The notes: generated from the sequence alone by a model not told the origin. A stretch of DNA of 64,000 nucleotides from Myxococcus hansupus (GCF_000280925.3 NZ_CP012109.1:2500501-2564500); one strand, 5' to 3'; shown: positions 7,948 through 17,730, numbered from the stretch's first letter. Translations and numbers: made by a program.

Positions 7948-8389
7948 GGCTCACCTCTTAATTTCGACCCCGACCCGGAGCGTTCGCGCCGGTCCGGACC
8001 GGTTGAGTCCAAATGTCTTCGCGCTGTGCCGGGGTCCCCGGCTCCCTGCGCAACACTCTCTGCCTCGATATACCGGACTGGGGCGGTCGCACGAAGGCTC
8101 CCGTACTCCATGTCCGGCTTCGGAAGGCGGCGGACCCTAGCGGCTCGCTGCCCCCGAGTCAATGTGACAACGCGCGGATGCCCGTTATCTCCTGGGCACC
8201 GTCTATCCCGGACGCTGTCCGGAGACAACGCCCGTCCTTCGGAACGCATTCAGGGCGGGCGTTTTCAAGGGCAGGCAGCCAGCCGTTGCCCCCCTGGAGG
8301 GTTCCTGGTGTGCTGCGCGCCGCCCGCCCCCCGGCGGGTAGCAGACGGACATCCGCCCAGGACGCCTGGCGGGCAAGGAGAGGGTGGGG
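7948..8389. other. 442-bp intergenic region between divergent rpmF and plsX
   Basis: No convincing protein gene. It contains a 14-bp perfect palindrome CCGGTCCGGACCGG at 7989-8002 on the rpmF side, a small hairpin CCGGAC/GTCCGG at 8208-8222, and a terminator-like hairpin at 8227-8261 followed by TTTT. It must carry the rpmF and plsX promoters, but I cannot pick them out with confidence. It is the longest non-coding stretch in the window. Confidence 0.6.
8227..8265 (+). terminator. terminator-like hairpin with T-tract upstream of plsX
   Basis: AACGCCCG-T-CC (8227-8237) pairs with GGGCGGGCGTT (8253-8263), one mismatch, 15-nt loop, followed by TTTT. No gene ends here on the plus strand, so it could end a small RNA or act as an attenuator in the plsX leader. 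Confidence 0.4.
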
Positions 8390-9451
8390 ATGAGGCTGGT
8401 GCTGGATGCCATGGGCGGCGATCACGCGCCGGCCGCGCCGGTGGAGGGGGCGGTGCTCTTCGCGCGCGCCCACCCCGGCTGCCAGGTGCTCCTGGTGGGG
8501 GACGAGGCGAAGGTGGCGCCGCTGCTGGGCAAGGGCCGGCCTCCCTCCAATCTGGAGGTCCACCATGCCTCCGAGGTCGTGGAGATGGACGAGCACGCCT
8601 CCACGGCCTTCCGCCGCAAGCGCGACTCCTCCCTCCGGGTCGGCTTCGAGCTGGTGCGCGACGGCCGGGCGGACGCGCTGGTGTCGGCGGGCAACTCCGG
8701 GGCCGTCATGGCCGGGGGTCTGCTGACGCTGGGGCGGTTGCCGGGGGTGGAGCGGCCCGCCATCGCCGCGCTCTTCCCCGCCTTGAAAGGTGGGGGCCGC
8801 TGCCTGCTGCTGGACGCGGGGGCCAACGTGGACTGCCGCCCCTCGCACCTGGCCCAGTTCGCCGTCATGGGGGAGGCCTACGTGCGCGCCCGCATGGGCG
8901 TGGCCCGGCCCCGGGTGGCGGTGCTCTCCAATGGTGAGGAGTCCTCCAAGGGCACGCCGCTCACCCGGGAGGCCAGTGACCTGCTGCGCCGCTCGGACCT
9001 GGACTTCGTGGGCTACGTGGAGGGCAAGGACCTCTTCTCCGGCGACGTGCAGGTCGTGGTGACGGACGGCTTCACCGGAAATGTCGTCTTGAAGACGTCC
9101 GAGGGCGTGGGCATGGGCGTCATTGGCATGTTGCGTCAGGCGATTGAGCGGCGCGGCGGGCTGGCCGAGAAGGTGGGGGCGATGCTGCTCCAGCCAGCGC
9201 TGGCGGGCCTGCGCCGGGTGGTGGACTACGCTGAATATGGAGGGGCGCCGCTCCTCGGTATCCAGGGGGTGGGCATCGTCGCGCATGGACGTTCCACGCC
9301 CCGGGCCCTGTTCAACGCGCTGGGGGCCGCGCTGGCCATGGCGGAGGGCGGCGTCCAGGCGGAGTTGACGCGTTGCATCGGGCGGGCAGCGGGCTGGCTG
9401 CCGTCCGTGCCCAAGGGAAAAAGGGCGACAGAGGCGGGCGTTTCCGATTAG
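8390..9451 (+). CDS. plsX: phosphate acyltransferase PlsX
   Basis: Makes acyl-phosphate from acyl-ACP for phospholipid synthesis; peripheral inner-membrane enzyme. 353 residues starting MRLVLDAMGGDHAP, the family N terminus, with SAGNSGAVMAGG and DGFTGNVVLKTSEG further on. ATG 8390 is preferred over GTG 8384 because AAGGAG lies 8 nt upstream and the protein then begins like other PlsX. It leads the fabD-fabG-acpP-fabF cluster. The usual fabH neighbour between plsX and fabD is absent. Confidence 0.96.
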   Translation: MRLVLDAMGGDHAPAAPVEGAVLFARAHPGCQVLLVGDEAKVAPLLGKGRPPSNLEVHHASEVVEMDEHASTAFRRKRDSSLRVGFELVRDGRADALVSAGNSGAVMAGGLLTLGRLPGVERPAIAALFPALKGGGRCLLLDAGANVDCRPSHLAQFAVMGEAYVRARMGVARPRVAVLSNGEESSKGTPLTREASDLLRRSDLDFVGYVEGKDLFSGDVQVVVTDGFTGNVVLKTSEGVGMGVIGMLRQAIERRGGLAEKVGAMLLQPALAGLRRVVDYAEYGGAPLLGIQGVGIVAHGRSTPRALFNALGAALAMAEGGVQAELTRCIGRAAGWLPSVPKGKRATEAGVSD

Positions 9452-9638
9452 AGCCAGCGCCCGAAGCGTGCAGGCCGCCTCGCGGTGGGGGCAGGGTTCC
9501 CCCGCGAAATGAGTTGGCGCCACCTGCCAGATGCGGCAACAGGGCGTCCATCTGGCGGCCCAGGCCGCTGAAAGTGGGTCCACCGCGCCGGGAGGTCGGG
9601 GCGTGGGGACTGACGAAATTCGAGGAGGCAGAGTCCGC

Positions 9639-10580
9639 ATGTCGAAGGTCGCGTTCGTGTTCCCCGGGCAAGGCAGCCAGGCCGTGGGGATGGGCAAGGA
9701 CCTGTATGAGAAGTTCCCCGAGGCCCGCGCCGTGTTCGACGCGGTGGATGACGCCCTGGGGGAGAAGCTCTCCACCCTCTGCTTCGAGGGTCCGGACGAG
9801 GCGCTGAAGCTCACGGCCAACACGCAGCCGGCCATCCTCACCGTGTCGCTGGCGGTGCACGCCGTGTTCGCCAGGCGCGGACCGGCGCCGTCCTTCGTCG
9901 CGGGCCACTCGCTGGGCGAGTACTCGGCGCTGGTGGCGGCGGGTGCCATGAGCCTGGCCGATGCGGTCCGGGCGGTGCGCGCGCGCGGCACCTTCATGCA
10001 GGAGGCGGTGCCCGCGGGCGTGGGCGCCATGGCCGCGGTGCTGGGCCTGGTTCCGGAGAAGGTCAAGGCGGCCTGCGACGCGGCGGCCGAGGGGCAGGTG
10101 GTGTCCCCCGCGAACTACAACTCGCCGGAGCAGACCGTGATTGCCGGCGACGCCGCGGCCGTGGAGCGCGCCGGGGTGAAGTGCAAGGAGGCGGGGGCCA
10201 AGCGCGTGATGCCGCTGCCCGTGTCCGCTCCCTTCCACTGCGCGCTGATGGCGCCGGTGCAGCCGCGGCTGGCGGAGGTGCTGGGCCGCATCCAGGTGTC
10301 CGCGCCCTCCGTGCCGGTGGTGACCAACGTGGAGGCCCGCCCCAACGCGGACGCCTCGCGCGTGGTGCCGCTGCTGCTGGAGCAGGTGAGCTCGCCGGTC
10401 CGCTGGATTGAGTGCGTGGAGGCGCTGAAGGCCGAGGGCGTCACCCGCATCATCGAGCTGGGGCCGGGCAAGGTGTTGGTGGGCTTGGTCAAGCGCATCA
10501 CCAAGGACATCGAGCTGTTCAACGTCGAGGACTCCGCGAGCCTGGACAAGGCGCTCGCGGCACTGGGGGTGGCACCATGA
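9639..10580 (+). CDS. fabD: malonyl-CoA:ACP transacylase
   Basis: Transfers malonyl from CoA to ACP for fatty-acid elongation. 313 residues. The N terminus FVFPGQGSQAVGMG, the nucleophile S91 in GHSLGEY and catalytic H200 in APFHCALM are all present. The ATG at 9639 is preceded by GAGGAGG. Its stop overlaps fabG by ATGA. A 187-bp gap with a GGGGG/CCCCC hairpin (9487-9503) separates it from plsX, where fabH is often found. Confidence 0.96.
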   Translation: MSKVAFVFPGQGSQAVGMGKDLYEKFPEARAVFDAVDDALGEKLSTLCFEGPDEALKLTANTQPAILTVSLAVHAVFARRGPAPSFVAGHSLGEYSALVAAGAMSLADAVRAVRARGTFMQEAVPAGVGAMAAVLGLVPEKVKAACDAAAEGQVVSPANYNSPEQTVIAGDAAAVERAGVKCKEAGAKRVMPLPVSAPFHCALMAPVQPRLAEVLGRIQVSAPSVPVVTNVEARPNADASRVVPLLLEQVSSPVRWIECVEALKAEGVTRIIELGPGKVLVGLVKRITKDIELFNVEDSASLDKALAALGVAP

Positions 10581-11326
10581 GCGGCTTCAAGGACAAGGTC
10601 GTGCTCGTGACGGGTGGCTCGCGCGGCATCGGCCGGGCGTGCGCGGTGGCCTTCGCCAAGGCGGGGGCCTCCACCGTGGTCATCAGTTATGCGGGCAACG
10701 AGGCGGCCGCGCAGGAGACGGTGAAGCTCCTGGAGGCCGAGGGCGCCAAGGCGGAGGCCCTCCGCTTCGACGTGTCCGACAGCGCCGCGTGCGCCAGCGC
10801 CGTGGACGGCATCGTGAAGTCGCACGGCCGCCTGGACGTGCTCGTCAACAACGCGGGCATCGCCGTGGACGGCCTGGTGATGCGCGTGAAGGACGAGGAC
10901 TGGGACAAGCAGCTCGACACCAACCTCAAGGGCGCCTTCTCGCTCATCCGCGCCGTCAGCCGCCCCATGATGAAGCAGCGCGGCGGCGCCATCATCAACA
11001 TCACCTCCGTGGTGGGGGAGATGGGCAACGGCGGACAGGCGGCCTACTCGGCGTCCAAGGCGGGGCTCATTGGCCTGACGAAGTCAGTGGCGCGCGAGCT
11101 TTCCAGCCGGAACATCCGCGTGAATGCCGTGTCCCCCGGATTCATCGGAACGGACATGACTCATCAGCTCAATGACGAGTTGCGCCAGAAGATGCTGGAG
11201 GGAATCCCCCTGGGTCGGCTGGGGAATCCGGAGGAGGTCGCCGGTGCCGTCGTGTTCCTGGCGGGGGACGCCGCGTCCTACATCACCGGTGAGGTCCTGA
11301 AGGTCAATGGCGGCATGTACATGTAA
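10577..11326 (+). CDS. fabG: 3-oxoacyl-ACP reductase
   Basis: NADPH-dependent reduction of 3-oxoacyl-ACP, second step of fatty-acid elongation. 249-residue short-chain dehydrogenase with the TGGSRGIG nucleotide-binding motif, NNAG, and the Ser-Tyr-Lys active site in [14 protein letters not shown] and AYSASKAG. It ends LKVNGGMYM, typical of FabG. Translationally coupled to fabD. Position and sequence together make a different SDR specificity unlikely. Confidence 0.95.
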   Translation: MSGFKDKVVLVTGGSRGIGRACAVAFAKAGASTVVISYAGNEAAAQETVKLLEAEGAKAEALRFDVSDSAACASAVDGIVKSHGRLDVLVNNAGIAVDGLVMRVKDEDWDKQLDTNLKGAFSLIRAVSRPMMKQRGGAIINITSVVGEMGNGGQAAYSASKAGLIGLTKSVARELSSRNIRVNAVSPGFIGTDMTHQLNDELRQKMLEGIPLGRLGNPEEVAGAVVFLAGDAASYITGEVLKVNGGMYM

Positions 11327-11333
11327 CCCACGG

Positions 11334-11362
11334 TTGGATTGCTGCCGGGCGTGGGATATACC
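11334..11362 (+). promoter_or_regulatory. sigma-70-type promoter for acpP
   Basis: TTGGAT (11334-11339), 17-bp spacer, TATACC (11357-11362), in the 104-bp fabG-acpP gap. A separate promoter for acpP is common because ACP is needed in far greater amounts than the enzymes. Confidence 0.55.
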
Positions 11363-11430
11363 GCGCCCGTTTTCGCCATGGTCCGGGAAGCCTGCCGGAC
11401 CCCATCTGGTTCCTGGAGGGTTCTACACTT

Positions 11431-11673
11431 ATGTCGACGTCAACCATTGAGGCCAAGGTCAAGTCCATCATCGCCGACCAGCTCGGTGTCGGAGAGGATG
11501 AGATCAAGCCTGAGTCTTCCTTCATCGAGGACCTGGGCGCGGACAGCCTCGACATCGTGGAACTCGTGATGGCGATGGAGGAGGAGTTCGAGGTCGAAAT
11601 CCCCGACGAAGAGGCGGAGAACATCAAGTCCGTCAACGACGCCATCAACTACATCAACACCCACAAGAAGTAG
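11431..11673 (+). CDS. acpP: acyl carrier protein
   Basis: 80-residue acidic ACP that carries growing acyl chains on phosphopantetheine. The attachment serine is S39 in [17 protein letters not shown], the canonical context. Located between fabG and fabF as in most bacteria, which identifies it as the fatty-acid ACP rather than a polyketide carrier. GGAGG lies 12 nt before the start codon. Confidence 0.97.
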   Translation: MSTSTIEAKVKSIIADQLGVGEDEIKPESSFIEDLGADSLDIVELVMAMEEEFEVEIPDEEAENIKSVNDAINYINTHKK

Positions 11674-11759
11674 GCAGCACCACGTGGCGTGCCGGGGTGC
11701 GGGGAGGCGCCGCGTGAATCGCGGCGTCCCCGGTGTCCCTACCGCCAGCGGAGAGGACC

Positions 11760-13013
11760 GTGTCACACCGTCGAGTCGTCGTCACCGGAACCGGGCTTGT
11801 TTCGGCTCTGGGAACCGGAACCGAGAAGAACTGGCAGGCGTTGATCGCCGGCAAGTCAGGTATTGCCCAGGTCACGCGCTTTGACGTTGGCAAGATCGAC
11901 ACGCGCATCGCGGGTGAGGTGAAGGACTTCGATCCCGAGAAGTTCATCGAGAAGCGCGAAGTGCGCCGGATGGACCTGTATGCGCAGTTCTCGCTCGCCG
12001 CCGCGCAGATGGCGGTGGAGGAGTCGGGGATTCCCGTCGGTCTGGACAAGCCTCACGGCTACATCCCCGAGAAGGTCGGCGTCATCGTCGGCTCGGGCAT
12101 TGGTGGCATCTCCTCTCTGGAAGAGCAGCACCGCAAGGGGCTGGAGAAGGGGTTCGACCGGCTGTCGCCCTTCTTCATCATCCAGATGATCATCAACATG
12201 GCGCCGGGCCTCATCTCCATGCGGTACAACTGCAAGGGGCCGAACTGGGCACCGGTGTCCGCATGCGCCACCAGCGCTCACGCCATTGGCGAGGCCTGGA
12301 AGTCCATCCGTCTGGGTGAGACGGACGCGGTCATCGCGGGTGGCGCCGAGGCGGCCATCACCCCGCTGGGGCTGGGTGGCTTCTCCGTGATGAAGGCGCT
12401 GTCCACGCGCAATGACGACCCCGCCGGGGCCAGCCGTCCTTTCGACAAGGACCGCGACGGCTTCGTGATGGGCGAGGGCGCGGGCATCCTCGTTCTGGAG
12501 GAGATGGAGGCCGCGAAGAAGCGCGGCGCCAACATCCTGGCGGAGGTGGTGGGGTACGGTGCCAACTCGGACGCGTACCACGTCACCCAGCCGGCGCCCG
12601 AGGGCGAGGGCGCGGCGCGCTGCATGCGCCTGGCGCTCCAGTCCGCGGGGCTGAACCCGGAGGACGTGGGCTACATCAACGCGCACGGCACCTCGACGCC
12701 CTTCAACGACGCGAACGAGACCAAGGCCATCAAGGCGGTGTTCGGTGACCACGCCCGCAAGGTCGCGGTGTCGTCCACCAAGTCCATGACGGGCCACATG
12801 CTCGGCGCGGCGGGTGGGTTCGAGGGTGTGGTCAGCGCGCTGGCGCTGTCGCGCGGCATCCTGCCGCCCACCATCAACCAGACGTCGCCGGATCCGGACT
12901 GCGACCTGGACTACGTGCCCAACCAGGCGCGCGAGGCCCAGGTGGACGTGGTCATGAGCAACTCGTTCGGCTTCGGCGGCACCAACGCGGTGCTGGTGTT
13001 CAAGCGCTTCTAA
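11760..13013 (+). CDS. fabF: 3-oxoacyl-ACP synthase II
   Basis: Condensing enzyme that extends acyl-ACP with malonyl-ACP. 417 residues with the Cys-His-His triad: C169 in SACATSAH, H309 in NAHGTSTP and H346 in TGHMLG, plus the C-terminal [12 protein letters not shown] use GTG 11760 ([11 protein letters not shown]) because GGAGAGG lies just upstream; GTG 11733 is in frame but has no clear binding site. Follows acpP by 86 bp. Confidence 0.96.
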   Translation: MSHRRVVVTGTGLVSALGTGTEKNWQALIAGKSGIAQVTRFDVGKIDTRIAGEVKDFDPEKFIEKREVRRMDLYAQFSLAAAQMAVEESGIPVGLDKPHGYIPEKVGVIVGSGIGGISSLEEQHRKGLEKGFDRLSPFFIIQMIINMAPGLISMRYNCKGPNWAPVSACATSAHAIGEAWKSIRLGETDAVIAGGAEAAITPLGLGGFSVMKALSTRNDDPAGASRPFDKDRDGFVMGEGAGILVLEEMEAAKKRGANILAEVVGYGANSDAYHVTQPAPEGEGAARCMRLALQSAGLNPEDVGYINAHGTSTPFNDANETKAIKAVFGDHARKVAVSSTKSMTGHMLGAAGGFEGVVSALALSRGILPPTINQTSPDPDCDLDYVPNQAREAQVDVVMSNSFGFGGTNAVLVFKRF

Positions 13014-13033
13014 CCGTCCCAGGAGAGTCCCGC

Positions 13034-13476
13034 GTGAAAGTCATCCTCGCTTCCGACCACGCGGGCCTGGAGCTCCGGCAGGAGCTGGTGGCGGCGCTCG
13101 CCGCGCAAGGCGTGGCCCATGAAGACGTGGGCCCGTCCACGCGGGACTCGGTGGACTATCCGGACTTCGCGGCGCGGGTGTCTCGCGCCGTGGCGTCCGG
13201 TGAAGCCACCCTGGGCGTGCTGGTGTGTGGCACCGGCATTGGTATGAGCATCGTGGCCAACAAGCACAAGGGCATCCGCGCGGCCCTGTGCACCACCGAG
13301 TTCGAGGCCCGCATGGCCCGGGCTCACAACGACGCCAACGTGCTGTGCCTGGGCCAGCGCGTGGTGGGGCCGGCGTGGGCCGCGCCATCCTGGAGGCGTT
13401 CCTCAGCACTGCTTTCGAGGGCGGCCGCCATGAGCGGCGCGTCCAGATGATCCGCGAGGCCGAGTCCCAGGGCTGA
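13034..13476 (+). CDS. rpiB: ribose 5-phosphate isomerase B, frameshifted in this sequence
   Basis: Interconverts ribose 5-phosphate and ribulose 5-phosphate. Family motifs are ASDHAG near residue 6, the catalytic Cys in LVCGTGIGMSI, and AHNDANVLCLGQRVVG. After VVGP the frame breaks at the G/C run around 13366-13374. One added G gives GVGRAILEAFLSTAFEGGRH and a stop at 13474-13476, for 147 residues, the normal RpiB length and C terminus. The uncorrected frame ends in Arg/Ser-rich sequence at 13450. Starts with GTG after AGGAGAG. Next to glyA, a frequent arrangement. Confidence 0.9.
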
Positions 13477-13512
13477 CGGCCGCGCCGCACCCGCTGTTCG
13501 AGGGAGTCCGCC

Positions 13513-14769
13513 ATGGAGAACGTCCGTACGCTGGCCGAAGTGGACCCGGAGATTGCCCGCGTCCTTCGCGAGGAGACCCAGCGCCAGGAAGAAGGCCTGG
13601 AGCTCATCGCCTCCGAGAACTTCGTCTCTCCGGCGGTGATGGAAGCGGTGGGCTCGGTGCTCACCAACAAGTACGCGGAGGGCTACCCCGGCAAGCGCTA
13701 CTACGGTGGCTGCGAGGTGGTGGACATCGCGGAGAGCCTGGCGATTTCGCGCGCCAAGGACCTGTTTGGCGCGGACGCCGTCAACGTGCAGGCGCACTCC
13801 GGCAGCCAGGCCAACATGGGCGCCTTCATGGCGCTGATGAAGCCGGGCGACACCATGCTGTCGCTGGACCTGAACTCCGGCGGCCACCTCACGCACGGCG
13901 CCACGTTCAACTTCTCCGGCAAGCTCTACAAGGTCGTCCACTACGGCCTGACGCGCGACACGGAGACCATCGACTTCGCGCAGGTGGAGTCGCTGGCCAA
14001 GGAGCACAAGCCGAAGGTCATCGTCGTGGGCGCCAGCGCGTACCCGCGCACGCTGGACTTCGCGAAGTTCCGTGAGATCGCCGACGCGGTGGGCGCGGCC
14101 ATGCTGGTGGACATGGCGCACATCGCGGGCCTGGTGGCCGCGGGCGTGCACCCCTCGCCGGTGCCGGTGGCGGACATCGTCACCAGCACCACGCACAAGA
14201 CGCTGCGCGGCCCTCGCGGCGGCCTGGTGCTCAGCCGCGAGCAGTACGCCAAGTCCATCAACAGCCAGATCTTCCCCGGCATCCAGGGCGGCCCGCTGAT
14301 GCACGTCATCGCCGGCAAGGCGGTGGCCTTCAAGGAGGCGCTGTCGCCGGAGTTCAAGGCGTACCAGCGGCAGATTGTCGCCAACGCGAAGGCGCTGGCG
14401 GAGGCGCTGCTGCGCGCGGGCCTGCGGCTGACGTCGGGCGGCACGGACAACCACCTGATGCTGGTGGACCTGCGGCCCAAGCAGCTCACGGGCAAGGTGG
14501 CCGAGGAGGTGCTCGGCAAGGCCGGCATCACCGTGAACAAGAACATGATTCCGTTCGACCCGGAGAAGCCGATGGTGACGTCCGGCGTCCGGGTGGGCAC
14601 GCCCGCCATCACCACGCGCGGCATGCGCGAGGCGGAGATGGCCGTGGTGGGCCGACTCATCGGCGAGGCACTGGACGCCGCGCAGGACGACGCCGCGCTG
14701 ACGCGCATCCGGGGGCAGGTGAAGGAGCTCTCACAAGGCTTCCCGCTCTACGCCTCGCGGTTGAAGTAG
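13513..14769 (+). CDS. glyA: serine hydroxymethyltransferase
   Basis: PLP enzyme converting serine and tetrahydrofolate to glycine and methylene-THF, the cell's main one-carbon source. 418 residues with [13 protein letters not shown], the [17 protein letters not shown] stretch and the PLP lysine K229 in [13 protein letters not shown]. Full family length with no anomalies. Lies between rpiB and nrdR, the standard order. Confidence 0.98.
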   Translation: MENVRTLAEVDPEIARVLREETQRQEEGLELIASENFVSPAVMEAVGSVLTNKYAEGYPGKRYYGGCEVVDIAESLAISRAKDLFGADAVNVQAHSGSQANMGAFMALMKPGDTMLSLDLNSGGHLTHGATFNFSGKLYKVVHYGLTRDTETIDFAQVESLAKEHKPKVIVVGASAYPRTLDFAKFREIADAVGAAMLVDMAHIAGLVAAGVHPSPVPVADIVTSTTHKTLRGPRGGLVLSREQYAKSINSQIFPGIQGGPLMHVIAGKAVAFKEALSPEFKAYQRQIVANAKALAEALLRAGLRLTSGGTDNHLMLVDLRPKQLTGKVAEEVLGKAGITVNKNMIPFDPEKPMVTSGVRVGTPAITTRGMREAEMAVVGRLIGEALDAAQDDAALTRIRGQVKELSQGFPLYASRLK

Positions 14770-14789
14770 ACTGCGGCGCCGTACCCCCC

Positions 14790-15296
14790 ATGCGCTGCCC
14801 CTTCTGCCAGGACGCCGAGAACAAGGTCATCGACTCCCGCGAGTCCCACGAGGGCTCCGTCACCCGCCGGCGCCGTGAGTGCCTGGCGTGCAAGCGCCGC
14901 TTCACGACGTATGAGCGGGTGGAGGAGCTCTACCCGCTCATCGTGAAGAAGGACGGGCGGCGCGAGGCCTTCGACCGGGAGAAGATCGTCAACGGGCTGA
15001 AGAAGGCGTGTGAGAAGCGGCCCGTCTCCGCGGACCAGCTCGAGGAGACGGTGGTCGCCATCGAGCGGCAGTTGCAGGGCATGGGCGAGAAGGAAGTGCC
15101 CTCGTCCGTGATTGGCGAGGAAATCATGCGCCGGCTGCGGCAGTTGGACGAGGTGGCCTATGTCCGCTTCGCGTCCGTCTACCGCAGCTTCCGCGACATC
15201 GCGGAGTTCATGGACGAGCTGAAGGCCCTGCGCGAGGCGGAGGCGCGTGAGAAGTGCGAGGCCGCACCCACGGCGCCGGTGGACAAGGGCGGTTAG
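14790..15296 (+). CDS. nrdR: transcriptional repressor NrdR
   Basis: Nucleotide-sensing repressor of ribonucleotide reductase genes. 168 residues: zinc ribbon with C3, C6, C31 and C34, the TRRRREC DNA-binding strip and an ATP-cone domain (~50-140) including [15 protein letters not shown]. The C terminus carries ~15 extra residues rich in Ala/Glu. Its targets would carry paired NrdR boxes; none is evident in this window. Confidence 0.96.
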   Translation: MRCPFCQDAENKVIDSRESHEGSVTRRRRECLACKRRFTTYERVEELYPLIVKKDGRREAFDREKIVNGLKKACEKRPVSADQLEETVVAIERQLQGMGEKEVPSSVIGEEIMRRLRQLDEVAYVRFASVYRSFRDIAEFMDELKALREAEAREKCEAAPTAPVDKGG

Positions 15297-15305
15297 AGAA
15301 GGAAC

Positions 15306-16469
15306 ATGCGGCTGCTGACACGGGCAAAGCTGGAAGCGACGAGGGCACCTCGCGCGAAGCGGGCTGCGGACTTCGACCGGGCGGTGGCCGAGTTCTTCAT
15401 GCGCATCGCGCTGGAGGAGGCCGCCAAGGGCCTGGGCCGCACCAGCCCCAACCCGGTGGTGGGTGCGGTGCTGGTGAAGGGCGGGCGCATCATCGCCCGC
15501 GGCTACCACAAGAAGGCGGGCACGGCGCACGCGGAGGTCGTGGCGCTGGAGGCCGCGGGCGCTCGCGCGAAGGGCGCGGACCTCTACACCACGCTGGAGC
15601 CGTGCGACCACTACGGGCGCACCCCGCCGTGCAGCATGGCCATCATCGAGGCGGGCGTCCGGCGCGTCATCTGCGCGTCGGCGGACCCCAACCCGAAGGT
15701 GAGTGGCAAGGGCGTGGCGCGCATGCGGCGCGCTGGCTTGAAGGTCCTCACCGGCGTGCTCACGGAGGAGGCGGACCGGCTCAACCGGCCCTTCTTCAAG
15801 ATGATTCGCACCGGCCTGCCCTGGGTGTCGCTCAAGGCGGCGGTGACGCTGGACGGGAAGCTGGCCACGGCCACCGGTGACTCGCGTTGGGTGACGGGCC
15901 CGCCGGCGCGCGCGTGGGTCCACCGGCTGCGGGACTCGGTGGACGTCATCCTGGTGGGCGCGAACACCGTCCGGAAGGATGACCCGAAGCTGACCACGCG
16001 GCTGCCCGGTGGCGGTGGGAAGGACCCGCTGCGCGTGGTGGTGGACAGCCACCTGCGCCTGTCGCCGGGGTACACCGTCTTCACGCAGCGCAGCGCCGCG
16101 CGCACCGTGGTGGCCACGCTGGAGGACCCGGAGGGCCGCAAGGCCCGGCGCTTCCTGGCGCAGGGCGTGGACGTCTGGCAGATGCGCCAGAAGTCGGGTC
16201 AGGTGGACCTCAAGGCCCTGCTGCGGCGGCTGGCCAAGGAGGGCCTCAACCACGTCATGGTGGAGGGCGGCGCGGAGATGTACGCCTCCTTCCTGCGGGG
16301 GCACCTGGCGGATTCGCTGGCGCTGTTCCTCGCGCCCAAGCTGATTGGCAGCCCGGGCCTGTCCTGGGCGGGCGACCTGGGCGTGAAGGAGATGGCGCAG
16401 GCCCTGTCGGTGAAGGACCTGACCTTCGAGCGCCACGGCGACGACATGCTGCTCCAGGCGTTGCTGTAG
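15306..16469 (+). CDS. ribD: bifunctional riboflavin deaminase/reductase RibD
   Basis: Catalyses the pyrimidine deamination and the side-chain reduction of riboflavin synthesis. The N-terminal cytidine-deaminase-like domain shows the zinc site HAEVVAL and EPCDHYGRTPPC; the reductase domain (from ~175) starts WVSLKAAVTLDGKLATATGDS and includes GGAEMYASFL. ATG 15306 follows AGAAGGA, giving a ~30-residue basic N-terminal extension; ATG 15399 (MRIALEEAAKG) is the conventional domain start. First gene of ribD-ribE-ribH-nusB. Confidence 0.95.
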   Translation: MRLLTRAKLEATRAPRAKRAADFDRAVAEFFMRIALEEAAKGLGRTSPNPVVGAVLVKGGRIIARGYHKKAGTAHAEVVALEAAGARAKGADLYTTLEPCDHYGRTPPCSMAIIEAGVRRVICASADPNPKVSGKGVARMRRAGLKVLTGVLTEEADRLNRPFFKMIRTGLPWVSLKAAVTLDGKLATATGDSRWVTGPPARAWVHRLRDSVDVILVGANTVRKDDPKLTTRLPGGGGKDPLRVVVDSHLRLSPGYTVFTQRSAARTVVATLEDPEGRKARRFLAQGVDVWQMRQKSGQVDLKALLRRLAKEGLNHVMVEGGAEMYASFLRGHLADSLALFLAPKLIGSPGLSWAGDLGVKEMAQALSVKDLTFERHGDDMLLQALL

Positions 16470-16526
16470 GACGCCGGGCCGCCGTCGCCATGGGCGGGAG
16501 GGGGCCGGTCCGTTATAAGCGGCCCC

Positions 16527-17186
16527 ATGTTTACCGGGCTCATTCAGGACCTTGGCAGGGTGGAGCGTGTCATCCCCGGCGGGATGACCGACCTGTGGAT
16601 TCACACCGCGCTGGGCGCGTCGGCTTTCGAGCTGGGCGAGTCGATCGCCGTCAACGGCGCCTGCCTCACGGTGGTGGAGCGCACGGGCGACAGCTTCCGC
16701 GTGCAGGCCGCCCCGGAGACGCTGCGGCGGACGACGCTGGGCTCGGTGCAGCCTGGCGACCCGGTGAACCTGGAGCGGGCCCTGGCGCTGGGGGACCGGC
16801 TGGGCGGGCACCTGGTCTCCGGCCACGTGGACGCCGTCAGTGAGGTGCTGGAGACCTACCCGGAAGGGGGCTCCTGGGTGATGGGCTTCCGGCTGCCGGA
16901 GGCGCTGGCGCCCTACTTCATCGAGAAGGGCTCGGTGGCCATCGACGGCATCAGCCTCACCGTCAACACGCTGGAGGCGGACCGCTTCCGGGTGCAGCTC
17001 ATCCCGGAGACGCAGGAGCGCACCACCCTGAAGGCACGGGGCGTGGGGGCGAAGGTGAACCTGGAGGCGGACCAGATTGGCAAGTACGTGGCCCGGCTCT
17101 TCGCGCTCCAGCGGGGGCAGGGGGCTCCCGGGGGCGGCGGGCTGACGGCGGCGGCCATCGCGGCCGCGGGGTTTGGCACGCCGTAG
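16527..17186 (+). CDS. ribE: riboflavin synthase, alpha chain
   Basis: Dismutates two lumazines to riboflavin. 219 residues made of two homologous barrels: MFTGLIQDLGRVERV...GACLTVV and, in the second, SVAIDGISLTVN. The GHVDAV repeat motif is present in the first barrel. Family length is about 200, with an Ala/Gly-rich tail here. ribBA, often located between this gene and ribH, is absent. I see no FMN riboswitch ahead of the cluster. Confidence 0.95.
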   Translation: MFTGLIQDLGRVERVIPGGMTDLWIHTALGASAFELGESIAVNGACLTVVERTGDSFRVQAAPETLRRTTLGSVQPGDPVNLERALALGDRLGGHLVSGHVDAVSEVLETYPEGGSWVMGFRLPEALAPYFIEKGSVAIDGISLTVNTLEADRFRVQLIPETQERTTLKARGVGAKVNLEADQIGKYVARLFALQRGQGAPGGGGLTAAAIAAAGFGTP

Positions 17187-17226
17187 CAGGCGACGCCGGG
17201 CCCCGGGGTGGTGTAGGAAGCGCGGC

Positions 17227-17730
17227 ATGCCTCGCTACTTCGACGGTGACTTTCTACCCCCCAAGGGCCGCTTCGCCATCTGCGTGGCCCGCTTCAACGG
17301 CTTCATCACCGAGGAGCTGGCCAAAGGCGCGGTGGACACGCTGGTTCGCCACGGCGTCGCCGACGCGGACATCGACGTGTACCGCTGCCCCGGAACGTAT
17401 GAGCTGCCCGGCCTGGTCCGGCGCGTGACGGAGACCCGGCAGTACGCGGGGGTCATCACCCTGGGCGCCGTCATCCGGGGCGGCACGCCGCACTTCGACT
17501 ACGTGGCCGGTGAGTGCGCCAAGGGCATTGGCGCGGTGGCCTTCGAGGCCGCGGCGGCCAGTCCCGCGACGACCGTCACCTTCGGCGTGTTGACCACGGA
17601 CACGGTGGAGCAGGCCATTGACCGGGCGGGCGTGAAGGCGGGGAACAAGGGAGCGGAGGCCACGCTGGCCTGCATCGAGATGGTCAATCTGTACGCGAAG
17701 ATGTCGGCGGCCGAAGGAAGGAAGGCGTAG
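17227..17730 (+). CDS. ribH: 6,7-dimethyl-8-ribityllumazine synthase
   Basis: Condenses the ribD product with dihydroxybutanone phosphate to give lumazine, forming large shells. 167 residues with ARFNGFITEELAKGA, the GTYELP segment and GAVIRGGTPHFDYV, which include the phosphate and active-site contacts. Ends 3 nt before nusB. The ATG at 17227 begins the conserved MPRYFDGDF. Confidence 0.95.
   Translation: MPRYFDGDFLPPKGRFAICVARFNGFITEELAKGAVDTLVRHGVADADIDVYRCPGTYELPGLVRRVTETRQYAGVITLGAVIRGGTPHFDYVAGECAKGIGAVAFEAAAASPATTVTFGVLTTDTVEQAIDRAGVKAGNKGAEATLACIEMVNLYAKMSAAEGRKA

Noticed and set aside
7633-8937. A 434-codon plus-strand open frame through the rpmF-plsX gap into plsX
   Set aside because: Out of frame with plsX, Arg/Gly-rich and antisense to rpmF; no domain.
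9481-9506. The GGGGG/CCCCC hairpin between plsX and fabD as a riboswitch
   Set aside because: A single short stem in G/C-rich sequence with no conserved aptamer features.
14748-17228. An 826-codon minus-strand open frame opposite nrdR, ribD and ribE
   Set aside because: Repetitive Arg/His/Leu/Gln composition and perfect overlap with known genes.
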